From contig NC_062253.1 of NCBI RefSeq assembly GCF_905475465.1, positions 9,362,001 to 9,426,000 on the forward strand: a stretch of DNA of 64,000 bases, in the 5' to 3' direction. Positions 44,390 through 54,819 of the stretch are shown here, one piece after another. This DNA comes from Pieris napi. Lineage: Eukaryota > Arthropoda > Insecta > Lepidoptera > Pieridae. Every line of letters begins with the position of its first letter. The stretch's first letter is position 1. The notes beneath the pieces were generated by a model. It saw nothing but the letters and a program-made list of their open reading frames with translations. It did no database searches and was not told the DNA's origin. Both the position numbers and the translations under genes were made by a program.

Positions 44390-45748
44390 ATGGATCTAGA
44401 TCCTGACCCCGAGCCTCCTGACCCGGGAACCTCTTCTACGTCTCGCAAACGACAAGGAGAGGAGAGAAATGAACCATCCTTTAAAAAAACTATTACGGAT
44501 CCCGCTCAGGCGAACCCGTCTATACAACACCTTTATGTCCACCCCTCCTTCTCCGATGGACCTAGGTCTTACTCTAATGAAGATAAAGGTCCGTTCATTG
44601 TACAAGTCTCCCGTGAAGTAGAAGACCCATCTTCCGGAGCCTCTTTACGTGCTATTACATTCGGCCAGTTTATGCATAAGCACAAAATTAGTTCAATCAT
44701 ACACGATGGTGTAAAAAATATAGGTCGTAATAAAATCACCGTTGAGTTCTCTTCTGCTGAAGCTGCCAACAACTTTCTGGTCAACCCGGTTCTTAGTATG
44801 TGCAAGTTTAAAGCTATTATCCCCACTTACAACATTACCAGAATGGGGTTGGTCAGAGGTGTACCGGTGGACTGGTCAATGGACGAACTCGTGATTTCAT
44901 TAGAGCTTCCTCCTGGATGTGGTGAAGTATTAAAATCAAGGCGGCTGAACCGAAAAACAGTCACTGAGGGTGTCACCACCTGGGTGCCTACCCAATCTGT
45001 CGTCCTTACCTTCAGGGGGCAAATGCTCCCTGCCAAGGTTTACTCCTACCACACTTCCCTCCCTGTCGAAACCTACCAACTCCCAACCATACAGTGCCTG
45101 AACTGCTGCCGTTTTGGACATATTAAATCGATTTGCCGATCTAAGCCAAGATGTTACAGGTGTGCTCAGCCCCATACAGGTGATACGTGTGAAGTCACTT
45201 TAGAAAAATCCACATGTTTACATTGCTCAGGCAAACATTTTGCTTCTGACAAGGGCTGTCCAGAATTTACTCGACAGCAATCCATAAAAATGGTGATGTC
45301 CCAGGACAACATCTCATACGTTGAAGCAGCAATTAAGTTTCCTCCTGTCCGACGTTCATATGCTGAGATGACAAAAGAAATGTTTACCCCTCCTGCCTAT
45401 TCTCTAAAATCTACTCAAAAATCCCAAACTCCTACCAATGCCTCCTATCGCCAAACAATTTATCGCTCCCCTCGTCCCCAAGCTCCTCTAGCAAAGGGGT
45501 ACGATAGAACAGCTCACCAGACTATTGTTGGTGAGTGCTCCTCATCCCTCCCAAATGGTTGTGCTCTCAACAATAATGTTGACACCCTTCCCTCTCAGGG
45601 AAAAATGTTAGAATTTATTTCTGAATTTCTTCTAAGTATTGTCGCTCCATGTAGCGAAATCCCCCTACCGCCCAACGTTGCCAAAAACCTATCCCAACTT
45701 TTTAAATTACTACAAAACGGACCCAATAACCCTAATTCAATGGAATAG
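44390..45748 (+). CDS. LINE ORF1, gag-like zinc-knuckle protein
   Basis: 452 residues. It binds the element's RNA and forms the RNP. The N-terminal ~75 residues are acidic/Pro/Ser-rich and probably disordered. The middle (about 75-235) resembles the RRM-like region of Jockey-group ORF1 proteins. Three CCHC-type knuckles follow at about 237-300: CLNCCRFGHIKSIC, then CYRCAQPHTGDTC, then CLHCSGKHFASDKGC. The C-terminus is Ser/Pro/Gln-rich. The frame overlaps ORF2 by 113 bases. No internal stop. Confidence 0.92.
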   Translation: MDLDPDPEPPDPGTSSTSRKRQGEERNEPSFKKTITDPAQANPSIQHLYVHPSFSDGPRSYSNEDKGPFIVQVSREVEDPSSGASLRAITFGQFMHKHKISSIIHDGVKNIGRNKITVEFSSAEAANNFLVNPVLSMCKFKAIIPTYNITRMGLVRGVPVDWSMDELVISLELPPGCGEVLKSRRLNRKTVTEGVTTWVPTQSVVLTFRGQMLPAKVYSYHTSLPVETYQLPTIQCLNCCRFGHIKSICRSKPRCYRCAQPHTGDTCEVTLEKSTCLHCSGKHFASDKGCPEFTRQQSIKMVMSQDNISYVEAAIKFPPVRRSYAEMTKEMFTPPAYSLKSTQKSQTPTNASYRQTIYRSPRPQAPLAKGYDRTAHQTIVGECSSSLPNGCALNNNVDTLPSQGKMLEFISEFLLSIVAPCSEIPLPPNVAKNLSQLFKLLQNGPNNPNSME

Positions 45749-48700
45749 TAAAAGCTTACGTTCAAAAAAACATGAATTAATTTCCCTCATAAACCTCCAT
45801 AAACCCACGATTGTTGCCATCTCGGAGACATGGCTGAGACCTGGTTCCCGATTTCGGGTGCCTGGCTTTTCCTGTCTGCGGGATGACAGGAATGATGGGT
45901 ATGCGGGCAGTGCTGTCTTTGTACGGCATTCCCTCCCATTCTCCCAAATTCCTCTCCCTACCCACAGCGATCAGATTAATGCTGTTGCTGTTCGTACCTT
46001 AGACATTTCTTTTGTATCTTTGTATATTCCTCACCCTTCTCCTTCTCTTCTTCCTGAGATACAATCAATTTTATCATCCCTTCCCAGCCCTATCATAGCC
46101 ATGGGTGACTTTAACACCCATCACACTATGTGGGGGTGCCATGCTAGTGATAGGTTTGCTCCACTGCTGATTGACTTACTCGACGATGTCAATCTCTGCA
46201 TCCTCAATGATGGCTCTCCAACTCGCAGGGTATACCCTAATCAGAATCCCAAATCTGCAGTGGATCTCACCCTCTGTTCCCCTAACCTAGCCTCGCAACT
46301 AACTTGGAACGCCCTTGAGTTCACCTATGGCAGTGATCATTTTCCTGTAATTATTTCATTAAATAACAAATCCTTACCCCCCTCTTACCACAACCCCCTT
46401 TTAAAATATAAACTCAAAAAAGCAAACTGGAAAGATTATGCCCAATCCGTTGATTGCATGGTAGACACTCTGCCTGATTTGGAATGCGAAGAAAATGTCT
46501 TGTCTTGCTATGATCTTTTTTTAAATTCTCTCATATCTTCGGCCGATTCCCAGATCCCCAAAAAGCACTCTCCTAAAAATCAGCTGCTTTCCTCTCCCTG
46601 GTGGGATGATGAATGCAGCGATTTGTTTGGTAAGAGAATGGCTGCAGAGAAATCCTACTCAGCCAGTATGTCACAGGAGAACTTTATTAATTACCAGAAG
46701 CTTGATGCTAAAATTAAAAGGTTGGTATCCAGGAAGAAAAGATGTGGTTGGATACAATTTTGCGAATCCCTTAGCCCTCGTTCTCCATCCTCTATTGTGT
46801 GGTCTAATGTGAGGAGATTCCGTCGTTCCCTGAACCATGTTAATCCTTCTTCAAATAACCCTTCTGACTGGCTTAACAACTTTGCGGATAAACTGGCTCC
46901 ACCTTTCGCTCCCTATGTGGACTCATTTCTAAGTTCTACGCCAGCTCCGGCTAACAATGAAATGGATGCTCCCTTTTCTTTCTCTGAGCTTCAAATCGCT
47001 CTTAATGGTCTCAAAGATTCAACTCCAGGGGAAGATGGCGTTCCATATTCCTTCCTGACTAGACTAAATGACAAAGCTAAACTTTACTATCTAAAAATAA
47101 TCAACAAAATTTTTGAAACTGGTATTATACCGACATCTTGGACATCTCAAATAGTCATTCCCATTCTCAAACCTGGAAAAAACCCTTCAGATTCAAATTC
47201 TTATCGTCCCATAGCTTTGTCATCTACTTTAGCTAAAGTAACGGAACACCTTCTTAAAAACCGACTGGAATGGTTAATGGAAAGTAGAAATATTCTCCCC
47301 TCATCCCAATTTGGGTTCCGGAAGGGTATGAGTACCACAGACAGCCTCAGTATACTGACAACAGACATTCGCCTAGCCTTTACAAAAGGAGAGTACCTTG
47401 TGGGTGTGTTTCTTGATATTGCTTCTGCATATGACAGTGTCCTACTTCCAGCGCTCAGGCAGAAACTGCTTAAGCTGAGTGTTTCTTCGAGGATGGTACA
47501 TCTCATATGTAATCTGCTATTTACCAGATCTATTTTGATAAAGCATCAGAATACCTCTCTTCCCCCCAGACTAGTCTGGAAAGGTCTCCCTCAAGGCTCA
47601 GTTCTCAGCCCTCTGCTCTATAGCATTTATACCTATGACCTCGAACTGTCTGTTACCAGTTTTTGCAATATTTTACAATATGCTGATGATATTGTCCTCT
47701 ATCACAGCTCAAGCAGTATAGGGGAAGTATCCTGTCGTATCAATTCTGCTTTGTATTATCTAGGCCAGTGGTTGTCTGACCACGGCTTGTCCCTGTCAGT
47801 GGGCAAATCTCAGGCAGTGGTGTTTACAAGGAAGAGATACATTCCCACTCTACTCATTTCATTTGAAAATCAAGCAATCAACCTGACAGATAAAGCAAAA
47901 TTTTTAGGTATTTATTTAGACAACCGGCTGAACGGAATTGCCCATTCTGAACACATTATCAAAAAATGCGAAAAAGGTATTAACGTACTAAGAGCAGTAG
48001 CGGGAGTTTGGTGGGGCGCTCACCCCTATTCTTTAAAGTTATTGTATAATGCCTTAGTACGTAGTCATATGGATTACTGTATGTTTGTTCTGGATCCCTT
48101 TAACAAATCAGCTGCTGAGAAACTAAACAAAATTCAATATAGGTGCCTTAGAATCATTCTAGGTGCAATGAAATCCTCCCCCACTAATGCTTTGCAGGTA
48201 GAGTGTGTTGATCCTCCTCTACACATCCGCCGGCAGTATTTATGTGACCGCTTTGTTAGCAAGATGTTACAGCTATCATCCCACCCTCTTTGGCATCGAT
48301 TATCCCAACTATCACATTCTCCTTGTACCCGCAACTCCTCTTCCTATCTGCTAGATAGCTATCTAAAGTTCACCAGCCTCCCTAACCCCCTGATATCTTT
48401 TCCAATAAATCCCCTGTATTCTACTTCTTATAAAGCCCTGGTATACAAACCTCCCATCATCACAGACCTTGGTCTGATCAAAGGAGCCCCAGATACCAAC
48501 ATCAAATTACAAAGCTATATTAATCAAAATTGGCCAAATCATCTTCTTATTTACACTGACGCATCAAAGCTGTCTCCAGACGGCTGTGTTGGTGCTGCCT
48601 GTTGGGTTCCTCGGTATAGAATTATCCTGAAATTTAAATGTCCTCCCGAATCTTCAGTGTTCACAGGAGAGGCCACTGCTCTATTGGAAGCAATCCTGTT

Positions 48701-49409
48701 TGCACACTCCCATAACATACAACAGACAGCTATTTTGACAGACTCTTTTAGTTGTTTAATGTCCATTAAAGAAAACCCATTTCGCAGCAAATCACGTTTT
48801 CCCATTATTCTAAAAATCAGGGAGACTCTGCTCTCTTGTAATCAAAAAGGATTGTCTATCATACTAGTTTGGATTCCTAGCCACTCAGGTATCCCTGGAA
48901 ACGAGACTGCTGATTCATGTGCCAAATCAGCTGTTGAGTCAGGTTCTCTAGATCATTTTGAAAATTCAGCACAGGATCTTTGTACTCTTGCAAAGACATA
49001 TCTGGACAGAACCTGGAAGACATTTTGGAATGACTCCAAATCGGTTAAGGGTAAGTTTTATGCTTCCATCCAACCAAACATACCAAGACAACCCTGGTTT
49101 TGTCATTATCGGAATGCAAATCGCTGGATTACATCCACAATCTCACGTCTTCGTCTTGGTCATGCTTGCACCCCTGTTCATCTAGCCAAGCTCCGGATAA
49201 GGGATCACTCTATCTGTGAGTGTGGCTTGGATGAAGGCACTGTATCTCACATTCTATTTAATTGTCCCAAACTAACCTATCCTCTCTATGACGTTCTTCC
49301 CCGTAAAGTCCCCCGTCCTTTAAGCGTTAAATGTTTGTTAATGTTTGTGTTTAGTCCATATTGTAGATTTTTATGTAAATATATAGAAAGCAATAAAATT
49401 AAAGTGTAA
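45639..49409 (+). CDS. LINE ORF2: endonuclease, reverse transcriptase, RNase H
   Basis: About 1,250 residues that nick target DNA, copy the RNA and degrade it. Order: AP endonuclease (IQWNSKSLRSKKHEL, SETWL, MGDFNTHH, GSDHFPV), reverse transcriptase (LKPGKNPSDSNSYRPIALSS; GLPQGSVLSPLLY; LQYADDIVLYHS catalytic motif), RNase H (IYTDASK, FTGEATALLEAI, LTDSFS, IPSHSGIPGNETADSCAK, supplying D-E-D-H/D), and a C-terminal CCHC (CECGLDEGTVSHILFNC). The frame is open from 45636, after a stop at 45633-45635. It has no ATG before the endonuclease; the first in-frame Met lies just before GDFN. It is in the +1 frame relative to ORF1, so translation should use reinitiation, frameshifting or a non-AUG codon. 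The given start is only the first TTG. Confidence 0.95.
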   Translation: MSLHVAKSPYRPTLPKTYPNFLNYYKTDPITLIQWNSKSLRSKKHELISLINLHKPTIVAISETWLRPGSRFRVPGFSCLRDDRNDGYAGSAVFVRHSLPFSQIPLPTHSDQINAVAVRTLDISFVSLYIPHPSPSLLPEIQSILSSLPSPIIAMGDFNTHHTMWGCHASDRFAPLLIDLLDDVNLCILNDGSPTRRVYPNQNPKSAVDLTLCSPNLASQLTWNALEFTYGSDHFPVIISLNNKSLPPSYHNPLLKYKLKKANWKDYAQSVDCMVDTLPDLECEENVLSCYDLFLNSLISSADSQIPKKHSPKNQLLSSPWWDDECSDLFGKRMAAEKSYSASMSQENFINYQKLDAKIKRLVSRKKRCGWIQFCESLSPRSPSSIVWSNVRRFRRSLNHVNPSSNNPSDWLNNFADKLAPPFAPYVDSFLSSTPAPANNEMDAPFSFSELQIALNGLKDSTPGEDGVPYSFLTRLNDKAKLYYLKIINKIFETGIIPTSWTSQIVIPILKPGKNPSDSNSYRPIALSSTLAKVTEHLLKNRLEWLMESRNILPSSQFGFRKGMSTTDSLSILTTDIRLAFTKGEYLVGVFLDIASAYDSVLLPALRQKLLKLSVSSRMVHLICNLLFTRSILIKHQNTSLPPRLVWKGLPQGSVLSPLLYSIYTYDLELSVTSFCNILQYADDIVLYHSSSSIGEVSCRINSALYYLGQWLSDHGLSLSVGKSQAVVFTRKRYIPTLLISFENQAINLTDKAKFLGIYLDNRLNGIAHSEHIIKKCEKGINVLRAVAGVWWGAHPYSLKLLYNALVRSHMDYCMFVLDPFNKSAAEKLNKIQYRCLRIILGAMKSSPTNALQVECVDPPLHIRRQYLCDRFVSKMLQLSSHPLWHRLSQLSHSPCTRNSSSYLLDSYLKFTSLPNPLISFPINPLYSTSYKALVYKPPIITDLGLIKGAPDTNIKLQSYINQNWPNHLLIYTDASKLSPDGCVGAACWVPRYRIILKFKCPPESSVFTGEATALLEAILFAHSHNIQQTAILTDSFSCLMSIKENPFRSKSRFPIILKIRETLLSCNQKGLSIILVWIPSHSGIPGNETADSCAKSAVESGSLDHFENSAQDLCTLAKTYLDRTWKTFWNDSKSVKGKFYASIQPNIPRQPWFCHYRNANRWITSTISRLRLGHACTPVHLAKLRIRDHSICECGLDEGTVSHILFNCPKLTYPLYDVLPRKVPRPLSVKCLLMFVFSPYCRFLCKYIESNKIKV

Positions 49410-49652
49410 TATATATATAAAAATTATTATAAAGAGGAAACAGTATTTAATAATGGTATTATTACTCACTCATATTTGTGTTGTCTGTGCAGCCTTAAAA
49501 CTAACAATCGAATTGCAACTATTTTGTTTTTGTTTAGGTGCATATTCAAAAATAACTTAATTATTATTTTCACCGATCAATCTCCATCGTGCCTTCTCCA
49601 TCTACACGACACTGGCGAAGTACCTTGTGCCCAGTTGGCACATATAAAAGCC

Positions 49653-49655
<3 letters not shown>

Positions 49656-49690
<35 letters not shown>
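49656..49690 (+). repeat. Poly(A) tail of the LINE (about 35 A)
   Basis: A pure run of A at the element's 3' end. Its length and purity indicate recent insertion, since such tracts shrink and mutate quickly. Confidence 0.9.
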
Positions 49691-49692
<2 letters not shown>

Positions 49693-49701
49693 AGTGATAT
49701 G

Positions 49702-52336
49702 TGTATATCATTGATATAACTTTATAAGGTTAGTGAATTTACTTGTTACTTGTAACAGACATGTAAAATAAGAGCAACACGATTATATTAGTTGTATTAA
49801 ACCTAATTTTAATGCACTACCATGTAAATTTTGGTAACATGCTAAAATGTAACATATGACTTTGCATATTTAAAATATCCTATGAAGATAAGGTTTTGCT
49901 GAATAATTAAATACCTATGTTAAGGTGTATTTGAGCCTGCTTGTACTAGTTATGCTTTTATTTTACTACTTTGTTTTTCCTAATTGATTTAATTAAAGGA
50001 AGCTTAAAATTTCTCTGAGACTCTTAGCTGACATTCATTAAATAAATTTATTAGGTATGTTATACCCCATATTAAATCCAGACTGTGCAATCCAAGTATT
50101 TTTTAATTCAAAATAATATTTGAGTTGATTGAAGAACTGTTGTTGTTGTGGACATTTCTGAACTCATTATTTTTTTATTGATCTTTGTAAATATATATTG
50201 TTGTAAATTTTGAAAAAAATTGGTTGTGCCACACAAAAATGTGTGAAAACTATGTTTAAAAATGACTCAGTGCTTATTTTAAAATATGAAAGTAATTTTA
50301 CATCTTTCACTGTTTATGTATGTTAGTAAAGGTATGTTTTTTTACTGATTTGTTCGAAAATGTCAAAAAGTGTTACTAAGTAAACACTTTGTTTAAAATT
50401 TGGTAATTTTTGAACAAGTGGGACCAATCTTAGCAAATATATTCAGAATGGAAGAGTAAAGAAATTTTTTTGTAACAACATTAAACAATTTCAATAAAAG
50501 ATTACCACCAGTGGTACCAGTTTTAGTAAGAACACTGTTAGTTACCAAACTCTGAAGGGTATAAAAACATGAAGTGTTGAACCTCACTTGATGTAAAGTG
50601 ATCAGCTACATAGCTACCACGTTACTATAACATTGAAATAGCAATAATTATGATATTACTTATTTCAATGTTTTTTGTTTTGCTCTGTTTTCATACTGAC
50701 AGAATTATCGAGAGAACTTTATTGTAATTGGATTTTTACTAAGACATCATTGTGTTTTGGTTAGGAAGTACCTAATCAAGGACTGGGCTAATTTGAGCAA
50801 ATTGATTTTCAACCAATCAATACATTTACTCAAATAGAGATAATGGAAAATGAAATGAATTTATTTAAATTCAATAATTATTTATATTCAATAATACAAT
50901 TATTCTAATTATTCTCTATGATAAAATACAGGTACAACATGTTTAATTAACTTGTAATATGATAATTTGATTGCAATATAGGAAAGTGCACTTTGTTATC
51001 TCACCTCAAACGAAAGTGAGCGCGACCGGGCGACCGGCTAGTGTGGGTTACCTCACAGTGGTATGCGTAGACGGGACCATTTCACTTTCCTAGACAGAAA
51101 GTATTTGTGTTTCTATAAATTATTTTACAAATATTGTTTTAAACAAGTTTCTTATTAAACCTTTAATATATAACCTTATCCGACGATAGTAATCAATCAT
51201 CGTTAATTACCTATTAGTATATTTCACTTGCGTTATTTCGATCGTGGTCTGATGTTAACTTATAGATTCCCGAATAAAATGTTAAATACAAAAATATTTT
51301 TTCTATTCAAACGTTCTTTTATTATATTTTTAAATTCAAAATAGTTTAAGCAAACACACACATAGCTTCTTAATATTATCTCTATCGTTTTAGAGACCTA
51401 TTTTTGTCGCGGTATGGGCTTGCTCTAAATAATTTTATTTCTATGCAATGTGTTTGGGGGATTTATTTATTACAACTAAATGCATCGTTTGTACGGACTC
51501 TAGTTTTGCTAGCTATGTAGGTACGTTACGGAATTCGTACTTTCGAGAAGATACGTATAATATATTACTATGATGGTATTTATAAAACATACGCCAGTAC
51601 TTCGTCCGGTTTTAAAACTGTTTAAGTTTTAGGTTCTAATTCATACCTAGTTTTAAACGATCTTAGTCTTCAATTGTTGTCTAAAGCTTTATCAATCAGT
51701 TTCGTCTTCGATCTAAGAGATCTCCTAAATGTACCATTATAGCCTGCATCTCCCAACGCAATACAGGGTAATATAAAAAAGTAGCCAGCTTCTATGTCTG
51801 ACACGTCATGTTACTTTCGTCACGTTGTTTTTCTCGTATCGCACTGGCTAATGCACGACCGAGTCGATAGTCTAACATCACTGGAATATAAATTGTACTG
51901 TATTCTTAATTGTACCAGAATTGTACTTTACGAAAAAGGTAATGTGGTGTAAAATACCTACTAATAATAAAAGAAATTATTATTAGTAGGTATATTACCG
52001 AAATTATTATTAGTAGGTAGAGTTAATAAAAATTTACCTACAAAACCAAATTACCGTTTTATAATCAATTTGTATCAATGAATCGTCTCGATTGTGGCAA
52101 TAACGTTCCCATTCCAGAAGGTTTCACTCGATTGCCCTCTCGTTTTTAAAACCACTTCTACCAATTACAGACAATGATGTCCATTGTACACGCTTTTACC
52201 GAAAGGACACCACGATCAATTCGTCATTTACAATTTATGTAATGTCAATCTGTTTCAATCAGTGCGGTGTTTGTTAAAGTGTATTGTTATACTCGGTGTT
52301 GTTATATTATTTAAAGGTAGATTAACTAATATTAAA
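49702..52336. other. Intergenic or 3' UTR-like region; no gene seen
   Basis: The first ~700 bases are T/G-rich with AATAAA words (for example near 50040 and 50490). They could be the rest of the 3' UTR interrupted by the LINE. The rest is AT-rich. A fragment reading GCACTGGCTAATGCAC near 51840 resembles a SINE family 2 end. The short palindromic repeat at 51955 is listed separately. Confidence 0.45.
51955..52020. repeat. Short hairpin plus tandem repeat around TTATTATTAGTAGGTA
   Basis: TACCTACTAATAATAA is followed by its inverse complement and then by a direct second copy of the inverse (GAAATTATTATTAGTAGGTA twice). The first arm and first inverse copy can pair in a hairpin with a very short loop. 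It is probably the remnant of a small transposon or replication slippage. Confidence 0.6.
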
Positions 52337-52575
52337 GGGGCCTCATAGCCTAGCGGTCTTATTAAGTGGCAGCTAGGTGAGGGGTACCGGGTTCGATTCC
52401 CGGTTCGAGGGCAAGTTTTAATTTAATTTAAATTTGTTTTCGGTCTTTGGGAGGGTTGTGCGGTACCGGGCGCGTGCCTAAATGGAGGACACGGTCGAAT
52501 TTCTAAAGACAAGCACGAATTATAAAAAATCCTATACTTGACGCTGGCTAATGCACAAATCGTGCCAGAGCAAGA
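52337..52575 (+). repeat. tRNA-derived SINE (family 2)
   Basis: Full head to tail: GGGGCCTCATAGCCTAGCGG (A-box region), GGGTTCGATTCCC (B box), body, and the end GACGCTGGCTAATGCACAAA followed by A-rich sequence. It matches the two copies at 17526 and 18033. Confidence 0.83.
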
Positions 52576-52689
52576 AAAAAAATATAGTAATGAATAAAGT
52601 GACCATTTATTATTTGACTCACAACGGTACATTGGTTAAATTTAGGTCAAATAATAAGTAGTCAATGAAAAATATTTTTTTTTAAAGTT

Positions 52690-52860
52690 ATTTATTTGAA
52701 CTCAAACTCAAAATGTCTTTATTCATGTAGGTAAACAAGTACACTTATGAATTGTCAGAAAGAAGTAGACATTAACTACCAGTTCGCAAGTCAAGGGCGT
52801 AGAGCGGGGAAGACGAACTGGCAAGAAACTTTCCGCCACTCTTTTTAATCCAAGTATTGT
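52690..52860 (+). repeat. Interspersed repeat fragment (AACTGGCAAGAAACT family)
   Basis: It shares the order TTATTCATGTAGGTAA, TACACTTATGAA, TCAAGGGCGTAGA, GAACTGGCAA, CCGCCACT with 55595-55745. Non-coding. Confidence 0.6.
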
Positions 52861-53441
52861 ATTTAGAAATAGTAGTAGTATTTAGAAATATGTAGTTAGT
52901 TGGCATAAAAGTTACGAATCACAAAATATAGGTACTCAAAATGTTTAGTTATATTTATATTTATCAGAAGAGCAAATTTGTTTTAATATAGTTGGTGACG
53001 ATTACAAATAAGAATGAAACTCTTGACACGTTTGTTTTATATTCTGCTGCTGAAATATTCGCGCGCTTTCTAAAAACGGGACAATTTTGCGTCCCTCAGT
53101 TCATTTCGGGGAAACCGGGACTCGTAATTGGAAAAAGGGACAGTCCCATTCAAAACGGGACGTCTGGTCACGTTAGTAATGAATGACTTTGAGTTTAGAA
53201 CTTTAGTACATAATCTTATCAAGTATCATGATTTGTGGTACTTGCATTTTTACTGTTGTCATGTTGTGTTTTCAGATATCCCTTTTCGACTTTAAAATGA
53301 GGTTATCAGTTCGACGTGTATTTTTTAATATTTGAGAGAAGTCTAGCCTTAATCTTGGCAAAACATTCATTTGTGTCAAGATTACAGAAGTTTAAACACA
53401 GCACGAAAGAACCTTTGTTTTATTGGTATGAAAGTCTAGAC
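52861..53441. other. Unannotated spacer
   Basis: No recognisable gene. The open frames here are short and do not resemble known proteins. It directly precedes the tandem array. Confidence 0.4.
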
Positions 53442-53717
53442 TATAATTTGCAGCTTCTGAGTTTGGTAGGAGGCACCCGAAATGGGTTAAGTGGGTATTG
53501 TTTACCCGGCTCTTAGTAGCAGAGTCTATACTGTATAATTTGCAGCTTCTGAGTTTGGTAGGAGGCACCCGAAATGGGTTAAGTGGGTATTGTTTACCCG
53601 GCTCTTAGTAGCAGAGTCTATACTGTATAATTTGCAGCTTCTGAGTTTGGTAGGAGGCACCCGAAATGGTTTAAGTGGGTACTGTTCACCCGGCTGTTAG
53701 CAGATCTTTCCTGGGGT
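53442..53717. repeat. Tandem array, three units of 92 bp
   Basis: Units start at 53442, 53534 and 53626 with TATAATTTGCAGCTTCTGAG. Units 1 and 2 are almost identical and unit 3 has a few changes near its end. Each unit contains TTGTTTACCCGGCTCTTAG. No coding periodicity (92 is not a multiple of 3). Confidence 0.92.
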
Positions 53718-54819
53718 AAGTTGAGGCTCTGTATCTCGTACTCTCTGGGGATGAGTAAAAACCCCGGATATACAAAAAATACAAAGTCCAAACCTGTGTT
53801 TGTACTAAGCGTTTATGTGCCCGAGAACTTACAGATAGGTAATGCAATCCATTCGAGATCGTTAATTCGAGATATCGTGGGATTAAGAATAACAATCCCG
53901 CGAGATTTAGGTATTTTCAAGATTTGTGAACTGTAAGTTACAGCTTATAAAGAAGTAATATAAGGATTAAATTATAGTTTTTTTGTTTATCCGTGATATT
54001 TTAACACTAATTTAAACTCCATTCAATATTATTACAAAAACCGTGTACAATTGTTGGTAATTGCTATGTTAAAATAATATGCCAGTCTTATTCAGGTAAT
54101 ACACGTTTAAATCGTTCTGTAGTCGCTGATGTCGCGAGAACAGTCTCGCCACGGTGTGAATCATTTGTTAATTATATTGATATTTTTTACAAGTAACACA
54201 TTGTAATACCAAAAAGTTCTTAACAAAACAAATAATGCTATCTATATTGCTAATGATATATAATATTAATACGTTATAATTAATAATCTCAATATATTTA
54301 ATTTTTTCTTTCTTTGGATAGTCTGAAAGACTTGATTATAACAAATAATGAGCTTCAATTTTTACTTATTTGGAATTGTGTTTTAGATAAATTCAAAAAA
54401 CCCGAAGTAAATTGAAATTGTGAATTTGAATGAATTAATTTTGAATTGTGAAATTGAGTAAGTTTAAATTGTAGTATATTAAATTGTGCTTCGTGGACCG
54501 AGAGTATTGCTACATTGTATAAATTTCTTAAATCATGCGGGCGACCGAATCGCGGCTGTTGTAATGCATTTAATATGAATTAACCCAATGTTCACGTATC
54601 ACGTACAGAAATAAATGCAAGCTGCCGTAATTATTTACTTTTGTGTCATTTGGATCGATTTTTTTTTATTCCGCATTGTGATAGTTTTAATGAAACGTTA
54701 TTAATATCTCAATTATTTTAATATAGAGCGCGACTATATTTACGAAACTTAGTTTCACCACAGCTTAAGGTTATTATCATGATTTCCGTTTATTATGTTC
54801 CTATTATATAAAAGGAGTG
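53718..54819. other. Unannotated spacer
   Basis: AT-rich, with no gene or RNA recognised. A short repeated word (TTCGAGAT) at 53850-53875 is the only local structure. Confidence 0.4.

Larger units (their letters stand above)
44210..49689 (+). mobile_element. Full-length non-LTR retrotransposon (LINE) with two intact ORFs
   Basis: Complete element of about 5.48 kb: a short 5' UTR (44210-44389), ORF1 (44390-45748), ORF2 (to 49409), a 3' UTR and a run of about 35 A (49656-49690). It is bounded by an exact 11-12 bp target duplication. ORF1 is a gag-like nucleic-acid-binding protein; ORF2 has an AP-type endonuclease, reverse transcriptase, RNase H and a C-terminal CCHC. RNase H in ORF2 points to the I/LOA/R1 part of the Jockey superfamily; the clade needs a tree. 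No stop or frameshift interrupts either ORF, so the insertion looks young and may be competent to move. Confidence 0.95.

Noticed and set aside
44390..49409. Endogenous retrovirus or LTR element
   Set aside because: No LTRs, protease or integrase; an AP endonuclease, a poly(A) tail and a short target duplication identify a non-LTR retrotransposon.
52337..52410. Candidate tRNA gene
   Set aside because: It has A and B boxes but no believable cloverleaf acceptor stem, and the same sequence recurs with a common 3' body at two other sites, so it is a SINE.
53686..53936. Overlapping 69-71 codon frames after the tandem array
   Set aside because: Opposite-strand shadows of each other with no homology recognised; partly in the array.
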